Assembly: GCF_051131135.1 (NCBI RefSeq)
Contig: NZ_CP151274.1
Span: 372,001-436,000 of the forward strand
Direction: 5' to 3'
DNA length: 64,000 nucleotides
DNA from: Thermogladius sp023256015
GTDB lineage: Archaea > Thermoproteota > Thermoprotei_A > Sulfolobales > Desulfurococcaceae
In this document: piece after piece, positions 49,784 to 58,302 of the stretch
How the letters are laid out: the number at the start of each line of letters is the position of its first letter
How positions within the stretch are numbered: the stretch's first letter is position 1
Translations under genes and position numbers: made by a program
The notes under the pieces: generated by a model
The model's input: only the letters and a program-made list of their open reading frames with translations
Told to the model about the DNA's origin: nothing
The model's database searches: none

Positions 49784-51097
49784 TTAAAAGTCTAATCCTG
49801 GCCTCCCAGCGAAGCCGAGGACGTCCAGCTCAAGGGGTACGGCCTGTACCCCTAGTATACCTGCGAAGCAGGGGTCTGTCCTGCCGTTATCGCAGTGGAC
49901 TAGCTCCTTGACGTAGAGCCCGCTCTCGCAGTAGATCAAGGCCTCGACCAGTCTGCCCTTGGCTGAGGCCACCTTGACGGAGTAGACCTTCCTCCTCCTC
50001 GCGACGTCTTTTTTCCTCCTCAAGACCCTCGTCGGGGTCCTCTGCGTCACGACCCTATCCTGGAAGGAGTCCTCGAGCTGCCTGAGCTTGTCTTCGCCGA
50101 CTTCCTCCCCGAGGAGGACCAGGACCTTGTAGACCTTCGCCTTCTTCCCCAGGTTCTCCTTGACAACCCTCTTGTCCCGGGGCTGAGTGTAGCCCTCGAG
50201 CCTCACGGTCACTGCCCCGCCTTCGAGGAGAGTGTTCAGCTCGCTCAGGTCGATCCTCCTGCGGCGGGGTCTAACGACCTCGATGACCAACGGCCTGCCC
50301 GTGCCGACCATCCTCGCGTCCACGTCCTCTCTCCCAGCAGCGTGGATCAGGACCGCGTCCGCCTTGAACAAGCCCCTCAGCCTACTATCGACGAACTCCT
50401 GTATACTCAGAGGATACTTCCTGGCGCCGTCTCTCGTGATCCAAGGGGTATGGGATATGTTCCTACCCGTCTTCACGTAGTAACCTCTCAAGTAGACCGG
50501 CTTCACTTCTAGCTCGACGTATAGGCTAGGTATGTGTATTATGGCTACGACGTCCGGGTTCGTGAAGGAGGGTTGAAGGCCGGTTATCTGGGCGACCCGC
50601 TTACCGACCTCCCGCTTCACCTCGTTTTTTATCGACTCGCTGTAGTCGAACCCCACCACCCTGGCTACCTCCAGCTCGTGCTCGAGGACGCTCTGCTCGA
50701 GTTTCACTCCAACGAGGAAGGTCGACGCGTCAAGGTCTCTCAAATACGAGGAGACCCTCTCGGCTAGTTCGTCGAACAGCGACCGCGAGAGGAGCCCGCC
50801 GCATACGTAGCACTTGTCGACGGCCACTTCCTCCCCGTAGACCCTCTTGTACAGCCTCGTTAGAGGTTCTCCCCCGTGCTTCGCCAGCGTGTATAGCTCC
50901 CCCTTCACCCCTCCCTCGCCCGCAGCCCTTAGCTTAAGGTCGTACACCATCGACAGCAGGGTCTTCAAAGCCCTTCCTCTCTCTTCGTTCCCTAGCTCGC
51001 GTCCCATCTTAGCGAACAACCTACCAAGGCAGTGGTCGCAGAGCGGGTACTTAAATAGCGCCTTCTCGGCTCGTCCCATCACGTCTTCGACGCTCAT
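49784..51097 (-). CDS. pus10: tRNA pseudouridine synthase Pus10
   Basis: This 437-residue enzyme has zinc-binding YPLCDHCLGRLF and CYVCGG, a THUMP-like part, and the catalytic segment AGREDVDARMVGTGRPLVIEV with the nucleophilic Asp. Archaeal Pus10 makes psi54 and psi55 in the T arm of tRNA. Position next to L21e/rpoF is shared with other crenarchaea. The ATG start lies at 51097. Confidence 0.96.
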   Translation of the reverse strand: MSVEDVMGRAEKALFKYPLCDHCLGRLFAKMGRELGNEERGRALKTLLSMVYDLKLRAAGEGGVKGELYTLAKHGGEPLTRLYKRVYGEEVAVDKCYVCGGLLSRSLFDELAERVSSYLRDLDASTFLVGVKLEQSVLEHELEVARVVGFDYSESIKNEVKREVGKRVAQITGLQPSFTNPDVVAIIHIPSLYVELEVKPVYLRGYYVKTGRNISHTPWITRDGARKYPLSIQEFVDSRLRGLFKADAVLIHAAGREDVDARMVGTGRPLVIEVVRPRRRRIDLSELNTLLEGGAVTVRLEGYTQPRDKRVVKENLGKKAKVYKVLVLLGEEVGEDKLRQLEDSFQDRVVTQRTPTRVLRRKKDVARRRKVYSVKVASAKGRLVEALIYCESGLYVKELVHCDNGRTDPCFAGILGVQAVPLELDVLGFAGRPGLDF

Positions 51098-51174
51098 ATT
51101 GCATCACTTCTAGGGGTGGCTATAGCTCAAGGATCTAGCCAGGGTTAATTTAGGTGATGGGTCGGTGCTGGTAC

Positions 51175-52518
51175 TCAGCCCTTCATAAGTTCGCCGAGCT
51201 TTTTCGCGTCCAGGCCCATCTTCGCGAGTAGGTTCTTCTGCCTCTTCAACTGCCTCGATATGGACTTGACCGCCTCGTACTGCTTTAGGAGGGCCTTCAC
51301 GTCCTCGGGGTCTATACCGGCCCCGTAAGATATCCTCTTTACCCTGCTCTTGTCTATAACCTCCGGGTTGTCGAGCTCCTCATACGTCATCGAGTTTATA
51401 GCGGCCAGCCACTTCTCCATCTTCTCCTCTAAGGTCTTGGAGTCTACCTCGACGGGCATCCTGACCTGGAGCCCGGGGATCATCTCCAGTATTTTCCTAA
51501 GCGGGCCCATTTTCCTCAGGCTCACCAACTGCTTGTATACGATCCTCATGTTAACCCTCCCCTCGAGGATGTCCTCGACGTCCTTCTCGCTCAGCTCCAC
51601 TTTAGCCTTCTTGACCCTCTCTAGCAGGCCCTCCAGGTCTCCCAGCCCCATAATCCTGGCGACGAACCTCTTGGGGTCGAAGACCTCGAGCTCGTCTATC
51701 TTCTCGCCGGTACCCACGAACTTTATCCTGGCCCCAGTGGCTGCAACCGCTGACAGTGCTCCGCCCCCCTTCGCCGTCCCGTCGAGCTTGGTCACGATTA
51801 TGGAGCCGACGGGGGTCTTGTTGTGGAACTTCGAGGCGACCTCGAAGGCCTGCTGTCCGATCGAGGCGTCTAGCACGAGCACCACTTCGTCTGGCCGCAC
51901 CTTCCCAGCGATGTCCTCCATCTCGGCCAGCAAGTCCTCTTCCCTGTGGTGCCTGCCTGCGGTGTCTATGATAATCACGTCGAACTCCTTCTCCCTGAAG
52001 AACTCGACGCCCTTCACGGCAATGGATACCGCGTCTTTGGACCCCGGCTCCCCGTACACTGGGACGCCCGCTACCTCGCCGAGGGTCTTCAGCTGCTCGT
52101 AGGCTCCAGGCCTAAAAGTGTCGGCTGCCACAAGCCCTACCTTGTAGCCCTCCAACTTGTAGAAGTAGGCGAGCTTGCCCGCGGTGGTCGTCTTACCGGA
52201 GCCCTGCAGACCCACAAGCAGAACGACCCAGGGCTTCTTGGGCGGCTTGACCTGGGGCCTCTCGGGGCCGCCGAACAAGTTCACGAGCTGCTCGTACACT
52301 ATGCTCAGGAACCAGTCCCTTCGGGTTAGCCCGGGGGGAGGCCTTTCCTCGGCCGCTCTCTCCTTGATCTTCTTGGTCAGGTCCATAACGAGCCTGACGT
52401 TCACGTCGCTCCTGATCAACTCCTTTTGGAGCTCTTTCACGAACTCGTTGACGCTCGCCTCATACTCTCTAGACTCCATGAAGTTCCTGACGATCCTCCT
52501 CAGGCCGTCGAGTACCAA
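51175..52518 (-). CDS. srp54: Signal recognition particle protein SRP54
   Basis: This 447-residue GTPase has the N domain, the G-domain GLQGSGKTTTAGKLAYF, DTAGRHHREEDLL and VTKLDGTAKGGGALSA, and an M domain starting MGPLRKILEMIPG with a basic helix (LKRQKNLLAKMG). It binds 7S RNA and signal sequences and docks to FtsY. It has a promoter-like gap of its own, with tRNA-Leu beyond. Confidence 0.98.
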   Translation of the reverse strand: MVLDGLRRIVRNFMESREYEASVNEFVKELQKELIRSDVNVRLVMDLTKKIKERAAEERPPPGLTRRDWFLSIVYEQLVNLFGGPERPQVKPPKKPWVVLLVGLQGSGKTTTAGKLAYFYKLEGYKVGLVAADTFRPGAYEQLKTLGEVAGVPVYGEPGSKDAVSIAVKGVEFFREKEFDVIIIDTAGRHHREEDLLAEMEDIAGKVRPDEVVLVLDASIGQQAFEVASKFHNKTPVGSIIVTKLDGTAKGGGALSAVAATGARIKFVGTGEKIDELEVFDPKRFVARIMGLGDLEGLLERVKKAKVELSEKDVEDILEGRVNMRIVYKQLVSLRKMGPLRKILEMIPGLQVRMPVEVDSKTLEEKMEKWLAAINSMTYEELDNPEVIDKSRVKRISYGAGIDPEDVKALLKQYEAVKSISRQLKRQKNLLAKMGLDAKKLGELMKG

Positions 52519-52575
52519 ACCTTACCTACCCTGAGAGTGTGATGCCAAGCCGCGTCTTTAACCAGGTTCGGCTAG

Positions 52576-52660
52576 TGCGGGGGGTGGGATTCGAACCCAC
52601 GCAGGCCTACGCCACCGGGTCCTCAACCCGGCCCCTTTGACCTAGCTCGGGCACCCCCGC
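52576..52660 (-). tRNA. tRNA-Leu (GAG)
   Basis: The acceptor is GCGGGGG/CCCCCGC, the anticodon stem CCGGG/CCCGG carries loop TTGAGGA (anticodon GAG), and a long variable arm GTGGCGTAGGCCTGC follows. The T arm is GTGGG-TTCGAAT-CCCAC and the discriminator is A. A T-rich block at 52687-52696 (minus-strand AATTAAAAAA) about 30 bases upstream may be its TATA box. No intron. Confidence 0.96.
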
Positions 52661-52758
52661 TCAGTCTCTTAGATAGTCACTCGGGGTTTTTTAATTATTC
52701 CAGCGACTGGGTTAATATAGAGTTCTGATGGAGTAATTACAGCATTGGGAGGGTCCTG

Positions 52759-53319
52759 GTGGAACAGGTGTACGTGTCCCTAGACCCGAACGAGTACCAC
52801 GTCCTGCACCCCAGGCCGGCATACCTCATCGTGACCTCCGATAGGGAGGGCAGGCTGAACGTAATGGCGGCGTCATGGGTTATGCCCGTGAACGACGAGC
52901 CCTTCATCCTCTCCCTCGCCCTGGACAAGGAGACGAAGACGTACCAGAACCTCCTCGAAGTAGGCGAGTTCACGGTGAACGTGATGGGGGAGGAGCACGC
53001 AGGCCTAGTTTACCAGGCCGGTAGCTTGAGCGGTAAGAGTGTCGACAAGTGGAAACTCCTACGCCTCGAGCCAGCTCCCTCGAAGTTCGTCAAGCCGCCC
53101 GGTGTCAAGGGGTCTTACGGCTTCGTAGAGTGCAGGGTCGAGAGGATGATAGACGTGGAGTCCGTGGCCCTCGTCCTGGCTAGGTCGCTCGCAGTCCACG
53201 TGAGGCAGGACCTCTACGAGAAGTACAGCTGGAACCTCGGTAGGGCTAGGATACTCATGCACATGAGGGGGCGGGTGTTCGTTGGCCCCGGAAAAGTGAC
53301 TGTTGTGCCTAAGACCTAA
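52759..53319 (+). CDS. Flavin reductase-like FMN-binding protein
   Basis: This 186-residue protein fits the split-barrel flavoprotein family: HPRPAYLIVTSDREGRLNVMAASWVMPVNDEPFILSLALDKETKTY and GEFTVNVMGEEHAGLVYQAGSLSG. The family reduces FMN with NAD(P)H or serves as an electron-transfer module. The start is GTG, with GGGAGGG upstream. Its end overlaps the MFS gene by 11 bases in convergent orientation. Confidence 0.9.
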   Translation: MEQVYVSLDPNEYHVLHPRPAYLIVTSDREGRLNVMAASWVMPVNDEPFILSLALDKETKTYQNLLEVGEFTVNVMGEEHAGLVYQAGSLSGKSVDKWKLLRLEPAPSKFVKPPGVKGSYGFVECRVERMIDVESVALVLARSLAVHVRQDLYEKYSWNLGRARILMHMRGRVFVGPGKVTVVPKT

Positions 53320-54499
53320 GCGTCTCGCGTGTCCAGGCCACCACGAGCACTAGCCCTAGCAGGGAGACGGTGAGACTCAACGCCGAGTTGGCTAGCGGCC
53401 CGACGAAAGGCTCTGTGCTCTGTAGCACGGCGATCCCGGTGAATAAGACTAGGTTAAAGAACGATGTAGCCGTAGCCGAGTAGTCGATGCCGTAGGGCTC
53501 CTTGGCCATAGGCGGGGCTACTATGTGCAGCCCCATCGATACGCCGAGGAGTACCAGCCCGGCGAGGAGTAGGGGGCTACTGTGCGTCAGTACCGAGGCT
53601 ATTATCAAGGCCCACGAGAGCGTGGAAACAATGTTGGACGCGATTAGGACGGGCTTCCTTCTCCCCATTACCCTATCGCTCAAGACCCCTACTAGAGGCG
53701 CGGACAACACGAAGGAGAGCGCGAGGTACATCAGGAGTATGCTCACCGTGAACTTGTCGTAGCCGAACACCCGCGACATCAAGTCCTGGCCCCAGGCCGC
53801 CTGAAAGGCTGTCCCAGTCCCGTAAGAGGCCACGGCGCCCAGCGCTGTAGCCCACGCGTGTTTTTCGCGGGACAGGTGAACCAGTTTACCCCACACCTCT
53901 CTCAGCCCGAGCCCCTTCTTCCGCGTACCGACGTCCCATGCTAGAAGATATACGAGGACCATGATCGTGAGGGCGAGCGCCGCTAGGATCGTGAAGAGCC
54001 CTGCTAGCCCGTAGTACGATAGGAAGACCCGTAGAGGGTAGGTCGCGAGGAGCCCGCTTATGTTTCCGGTCATCAACAGCAGTGATGTTATTATCGCCTG
54101 GCTACTAGACGCGAAGTAGAGCGAGGCCACCCTCTGAGTCCCCACGAACACCACGGCCGCCGACACCCCTACCAGCGTCCTGCCCAGCATCAACGCCGCA
54201 GGCGACGGCAACATCATGAGAGCGGTCGACAAACCCATCAAGCCCATCATTAGGGCCCCAACCCTCTTCACGCCGTATGTGTCAACGAGACTACCCATGA
54301 ACAGCTGTGACAGGGCGTACGCGTAGAAGTACGCTGATGGGAAAAACGCCAGCAGGTATTCTGGGTCCACTTTGTAGTACTCGGCGAACCCCTCGATCTC
54401 CTCCTTCATTATGCCCGTCATAACCCTGTGGAAGTAGACTAGACCGTAGGCGAACAGCATGACTACTAAGAGTACTACGGCTGCTCTCTTCATAATCAA
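53309..54499 (-). CDS. MFS transporter
   Basis: This 396-residue permease has twelve predicted membrane segments and MFS loop signatures, for example GSLVDTYGVKRVGALMMG (loop 2-3) and GVLSDRVMGRRKPVLIAS (loop 8-9). The substrate is not evident. It is on the minus strand and divergent from the PRTase gene. Confidence 0.9.
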   Translation of the reverse strand: MIMKRAAVVLLVVMLFAYGLVYFHRVMTGIMKEEIEGFAEYYKVDPEYLLAFFPSAYFYAYALSQLFMGSLVDTYGVKRVGALMMGLMGLSTALMMLPSPAALMLGRTLVGVSAAVVFVGTQRVASLYFASSSQAIITSLLLMTGNISGLLATYPLRVFLSYYGLAGLFTILAALALTIMVLVYLLAWDVGTRKKGLGLREVWGKLVHLSREKHAWATALGAVASYGTGTAFQAAWGQDLMSRVFGYDKFTVSILLMYLALSFVLSAPLVGVLSDRVMGRRKPVLIASNIVSTLSWALIIASVLTHSSPLLLAGLVLLGVSMGLHIVAPPMAKEPYGIDYSATATSFFNLVLFTGIAVLQSTEPFVGPLANSALSLTVSLLGLVLVVAWTRETLRS

Positions 54500-54548
54500 C
54501 GCCGTAAATCCTATAAGCGGGGGGCGTTTTTATTAATTTTGTGAGACC

Positions 54549-55235
54549 ATGCCAAGGGTAAAAGTGAAACTGGTCTCCTGGGAAGAGATCGTTGAGTGGT
54601 CTCGTGGTCTCGCGAATATAGTAAAAAGCAGCGGGTTTAAACCAGACATCGTAGTGGCGCTATCTAGAGGGGGCTACGTACCCGGCAGGCTGGTCTGTGA
54701 TTTCCTCGGGGTAGAGAACCTGTTGAGCATACAAAGCCAGCACTGGACAGAGGCGGCGAAGGCGGAGGAGAGGGCTATCATAAAGTTCCCCTACCAGCTG
54801 GACCTTAGGGGTTTCAAGGTGCTAGTGGTCGACGACATAGTGGACACTGGTGACACCCTTAAGCTTGCGAGGGACTACATTGCGGAGAACTGGAGGCCCA
54901 GCGAGCTCAGAACAGCCGCCCTGCAGTGGATAAGTAGCGTCGCGAAGTTCAAGCCGGACTACTACTACATCGAGGTAAAAGACTGGTGGTGGTTCCAGTA
55001 CCCCTGGACCAGGCTAGAGGACACCACCCAGTTCATAAAAAGAATGGTTTTGGAGACCCTCAAAGAGGCGGGCAAGAGGGAGTGGTCGTACGAGGAGATA
55101 GTCGAGTCTTTCAAGGACTGGTACGGCGTGGACGTGGGCGAGACCTACTACAAGGAAGCCGTAAGCGCCCTCGTGGAAAAGGGGCTCCTCAAGTACGACG
55201 AGAGGACTGGGAGGTACGTGGTTGAGGCTGGTTAG
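54549..55235 (+). CDS. Purine phosphoribosyltransferase with C-terminal winged-helix-like extension
   Basis: This 228-residue protein has a PRTase core: PDIVVALSRGGYVPGRLVCDFLGV, the PRPP loop VLVVDDIVDTGDTLKLARDYI and DYYYIEVKDWWWFQYPW. The C-terminal part (ESFKDWYGVDVGETYYKEAVSALVEKGLLKYDERTGRYVV) looks like a winged helix. Its downstream neighbour is MTA phosphorylase, so salvage of adenine or hypoxanthine is likely. Starts ATG after an AT-rich promoter. Confidence 0.93.
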   Translation: MPRVKVKLVSWEEIVEWSRGLANIVKSSGFKPDIVVALSRGGYVPGRLVCDFLGVENLLSIQSQHWTEAAKAEERAIIKFPYQLDLRGFKVLVVDDIVDTGDTLKLARDYIAENWRPSELRTAALQWISSVAKFKPDYYYIEVKDWWWFQYPWTRLEDTTQFIKRMVLETLKEAGKREWSYEEIVESFKDWYGVDVGETYYKEAVSALVEKGLLKYDERTGRYVVEAG

Positions 55236-55237
55236 AC

Positions 55238-56059
55238 TTGCTGGTTAAGCCTCCTGTCCAGGTGGAGGTAGCCATTATAGGGGGTAGCGGTCTCTACAAC
55301 ATCCCCGAGTTAAAGAACGTGAACGAGTACAAGGTCTACACACCGTACGGTGAGCCGAGCGACAAGGTCGTAGTCGGGGAGCTAGGCGGAAGGAGAATAG
55401 CCTTCCTGCCCAGGCACGGTAGAGGGCACAGAATACCCCCGCACAGAATAAACTACAGAGCCAACATATGGGCGCTCAAGGCTTTGGGCGCCTCGTGGGT
55501 CATCTCGTTCGCCGCTGTAGGTAGCCTGCGCGAAGAGATGAGGCCGGGCGACTTCGTTGTACCAGACCAGTTCATAGACATGACCAAGGGCATAAGGGAC
55601 TTCACGTTCTTCGAGGGCGGCACCGTGGCTCACGTGAGCATGGCTGACCCCTTCTGCGAGCACCTGAGGAGGGTTATCGTAGAGGCGGCTAAGGAAGTAG
55701 CTGGGCTTAGGATTCACCCCAAGGGCACGTACATATGCATAGAAGGGCCGAGGTTCAGTACGCGAGCGGAGAGCCGGTTGTGGAGAGACGTTTTCGGGGC
55801 CGACATCATCGGCATGACGCTGGTGCCCGAGGTCAACCTGGCGTGCGAAGCCCAGATGTGCTACGCCACGGTAGCCATGGTCACCGACTACGACGTGTGG
55901 GCTGAACGCCCCGTCACAGCCGAGGAAGTGGTTAGAGTCATGGAGGAGAACACGGTGAAGGCTAGGAGTTTAATACCGCTGATTGTGAGAAGATTACCCG
56001 ACAGACCAGATGAGCGGATGTGTAGTTGCTGCAGAAGCTTAGAGACAGCGCTTATCTAG
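55238..56059 (+). CDS. mtnP: 5'-methylthioadenosine phosphorylase
   Basis: This 273-residue protein reads AIIGGSGLYNIPELKNV, RHGRGHRIPPHRINYRANIWAL, PDQFIDMTKG and IEGPRFSTRAESRLWRDVFGADIIGMT, with GMTLVPEVNLACEAQMCYA. It ends in a Cys-rich CSCC segment like the C-terminal CXC motif of thermostable MTAPs that stabilises the hexamer. It splits MTA to adenine and methylthioribose-1-P. The TTG at 55238 is two bases after the PRTase stop; GTG at 55262 is the alternative. Confidence 0.95.
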   Translation: MLVKPPVQVEVAIIGGSGLYNIPELKNVNEYKVYTPYGEPSDKVVVGELGGRRIAFLPRHGRGHRIPPHRINYRANIWALKALGASWVISFAAVGSLREEMRPGDFVVPDQFIDMTKGIRDFTFFEGGTVAHVSMADPFCEHLRRVIVEAAKEVAGLRIHPKGTYICIEGPRFSTRAESRLWRDVFGADIIGMTLVPEVNLACEAQMCYATVAMVTDYDVWAERPVTAEEVVRVMEENTVKARSLIPLIVRRLPDRPDERMCSCCRSLETALI

Positions 56060-56937
56060 AGCGTTTTTTAACCAGCCTAAATAGACTAGAGGAGCTATCA
56101 AATAAGCTAGTTGCCGAGACACCTAGGCAGTTGTCCGACGCAACTCGCCTAGTAGTCCTGTACGATAGGCACGGGTTTTTGCCGGCTTCGCTAGTCTACT
56201 GGTTTAACAACGTGTTGAACCCGTCTAAGACGGTCCTCCTCTTTGACGTCGAGTCTTTTGTTTACCACGTAGCCCCCTATAGAGAGGGAGACCCGGTCCT
56301 AGCATACGCGTCAAACCCCTACTCCCCAGCTGTTTACGAACTACTCCAAACAACTAGGGCTCTCGGGTACGAGGCAGTTTTGGTGCTACCCCAGCCAAGA
56401 GACGAGAGAGCCAGAGGGCTCCTAAGCAGATTTGAGAGCGTGCGGTTCGTGAGCGTCCATGACGAAGTGGAGTACGCCACGTTGGAGGCGATCACGGTGT
56501 TCAAGTACTATGCGGGCCTGTACGGGGACAAGCTCGACGCGAGAGGGAGGAGACTACGTAAACACGCCGAGGAGGGCTTCAGCGTCCTGGGCGAGGAGCT
56601 GGTCAGCAAGTATGTCGGTAACCTAGAGGATGTGGTGTCGGAGAGAGCCGTCTACGTGTCGTCTACGAGGTTCCTCGAGCCAACCGGGCTCCTCTTCTCA
56701 CAGGCGCTGAGAAGCGCAGGGATCAGCTCGGTCTACGTGAGTCTCGAGCAGGCGCCGCTCTCGGGGCACCTCGTACTACTGTACAACAGTGTTGAGGAGT
56801 TCCTCGTGAAGCAAAGAGTGGTGGAGCTTACACGCCTCGGTGTAAAGGTGCATAGCATTCAAATGAATACCGACCCGCTAGAGTCGCTTGTCTACTTCGC
56901 GATTTTGTCCCTGTTTATAAACGAGTTAAAATCTTAA
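56026..56937 (+). CDS. Hypothetical protein, possibly SIS-like
   Basis: This 303-residue protein starts at TTG 34 bases inside the MTAP end. It has alternating alpha/beta content (VVLYDRHGFLPASLVYWF, TVLLFDVESF, YEAVLVLPQPRDERARG, RAVYVSSTRFLEPTGLLF) that resembles sugar-isomerase (SIS) domains, but no diagnostic motif is certain. It ends in a hydrophobic helix (VYFAILSLFINELKS). Likely co-transcribed with the salvage genes; function unknown. Confidence 0.7.
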   Translation: MLQKLRDSAYLERFLTSLNRLEELSNKLVAETPRQLSDATRLVVLYDRHGFLPASLVYWFNNVLNPSKTVLLFDVESFVYHVAPYREGDPVLAYASNPYSPAVYELLQTTRALGYEAVLVLPQPRDERARGLLSRFESVRFVSVHDEVEYATLEAITVFKYYAGLYGDKLDARGRRLRKHAEEGFSVLGEELVSKYVGNLEDVVSERAVYVSSTRFLEPTGLLFSQALRSAGISSVYVSLEQAPLSGHLVLLYNSVEEFLVKQRVVELTRLGVKVHSIQMNTDPLESLVYFAILSLFINELKS

Positions 56938-56979
56938 TAAGAGACGAGTGTAAACGACTTGTTGAGCGTGGTATATGGC

Positions 56980-57321
56980 ATGCCCAGTATTAGGCTCTAC
57001 ACCAGGAGGTACACTTACGCCGCCTTAGCGGCCTCAGGCATAGGCAGTCTCCTCATAACCTACCAGGCGAGCCTCTACACAGTCGTGGCAGGGGTCGCGT
57101 TGTTCTTGCTCTCGATGGCTTACTACGTCAAGTACGTCGACTACGTTAAAAGCCCGAGAGAGACGGCCGTCCTCGTCTTGCTATCAGTAGTTCTCGTGTC
57201 GATCGGGGGGCTCCTAGGCTACGTCCTCAGCGGCTCATACTACTCCTTGTCGACCTGTGCCACGCTGGCACTAGCCTCTTTCGCCACCGCAGTCGCTTCT
57301 CTGAGGCTGTACCCGAGATGA
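56980..57321 (+). CDS. Hypothetical membrane protein
   Basis: The protein has about 113 residues with four predicted transmembrane segments (YTYAALAASGIGSLLITY; VVAGVALFLLSMAYYV; AVLVLLSVVLVSIGGLLGYV; LATCATLALA-like end). No signature. The ATG at 56980 is preferred to the TTG at 56959. Overlaps the ATP-grasp gene start by 4 bases. Confidence 0.75.
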   Translation: MPSIRLYTRRYTYAALAASGIGSLLITYQASLYTVVAGVALFLLSMAYYVKYVDYVKSPRETAVLVLLSVVLVSIGGLLGYVLSGSYYSLSTCATLALASFATAVASLRLYPR

Positions 57322-58208
57322 AGATAGGGATAATCCACTCTAGGTCGACACTATCGGAGTCCGTCGTAGACTTGATGAGGGCTGCCACCGAGGAGAACGT
57401 GGAGGCAGAGTACGTCAGGGTTCAAGGCCTCGACTCCTACATAGTGGACGGGAAGATCAGCGTGAAGTACCACAACAGAGAACTAGACATAAGCGGCGCC
57501 GTTCTTAGAGGTGTAGGGGTGTTCATGTCGCTTGAGGTCTTCATGAAGAGGATAGGCGTCTTGGAGGCGCTATCAAAGACAGTCCCGGTTGTCAACGACC
57601 CAATCGCCTCAGTCATTGCCAGAGACAAGTGGAGGAGTCTCCTGGCACTGGCCTCTGCTGGACTGCCGGTCCCTAACACGCTGGTCACCGAGAACCCGTT
57701 TACTGCGATGAGGTACGTAGAGCAGGCCAGAAGAGCTGTTCTAAAGCCCATCACGGGGAGTCTGGGGCTCGGCTCGACACTTGTAGAAGACCCCGACGTT
57801 GCCTTCCAGCTAACTAAGGGGCTGTCGTCGATGGGTATACCAAGCTACTACCAGGTCTTCTTGGACAAGCCTGGTTTCGACTTCAGGTTGTTCGTGGTAG
57901 GTGGTAGAGTAGTCGCCGGTATGAAGAGGGTCGTGGAGGGTAAGTGGAAGACTAACGTAGCGCAGGGCGCTAGAGGGGTGAAAGTCGACGAGAGCGAGTA
58001 CCCTGAAGCATTCAAACTAGCACTAGAGGCTACTAAGGTCTTAAAACTCGACTACGCCGGGGTAGACATCGCACTAGACAGGGCGACAAACAAACTGTTC
58101 ATCCTGGAGGTAAACGCTTTCCCGCAGTGGCACGGACTCAAGCTGGCCACCGGCGTAGACCCCTCGAGGGATATAATTAGGCTCCTGAAGGATAAGATAA
58201 AGAAGTGA
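57318..58208 (+). CDS. RimK-type ATP-grasp ligase
   Basis: This 296-residue ATP-grasp enzyme shows VNDPIASVIARDKWRSLLALASAGLPVPNT, KPITGSLGLGSTLVEDP, FRLFVVGGRVVAGMKR and LEVNAFPQWHG, typical of RimK/LysX/MptN. Likely adds an amino acid (often glutamate) to a carboxyl. The CitG-like gene downstream is a known companion of RimK-like ligases in methanopterin-type clusters, but the substrate is open. An sRNA candidate follows within a few bases. Confidence 0.9.
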   Translation: MKIGIIHSRSTLSESVVDLMRAATEENVEAEYVRVQGLDSYIVDGKISVKYHNRELDISGAVLRGVGVFMSLEVFMKRIGVLEALSKTVPVVNDPIASVIARDKWRSLLALASAGLPVPNTLVTENPFTAMRYVEQARRAVLKPITGSLGLGSTLVEDPDVAFQLTKGLSSMGIPSYYQVFLDKPGFDFRLFVVGGRVVAGMKRVVEGKWKTNVAQGARGVKVDESEYPEAFKLALEATKVLKLDYAGVDIALDRATNKLFILEVNAFPQWHGLKLATGVDPSRDIIRLLKDKIKK

Positions 58209-58262
58209 GATGATGAGTAGCAAACCATCCGGAGTGGTGAGGAAGAGCTCTCAGCCTGACCT
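58207..58262 (+). ncRNA. Candidate C/D-box guide sRNA
   Basis: After the ATP-grasp stop, ATGATGA (C box, 58210-58216) is followed by 13 guide bases. Next come CGGA (D'-like, 58230-58233), GTGGTGA (C'-like, 58234-58240), about 15 guide bases and CTGA (D box, 58256-58259). Size and order fit archaeal C/D sRNAs (50-60 nt); D' and C' differ by one base from consensus, and the D'-C' gap is very short. Methylation targets were not identified. Confidence 0.45.
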
Positions 58263-58302
58263 CTAGGTCCTCCAAGACGAGTGGTAAAGAGGGGTGGTCC
58301 AC

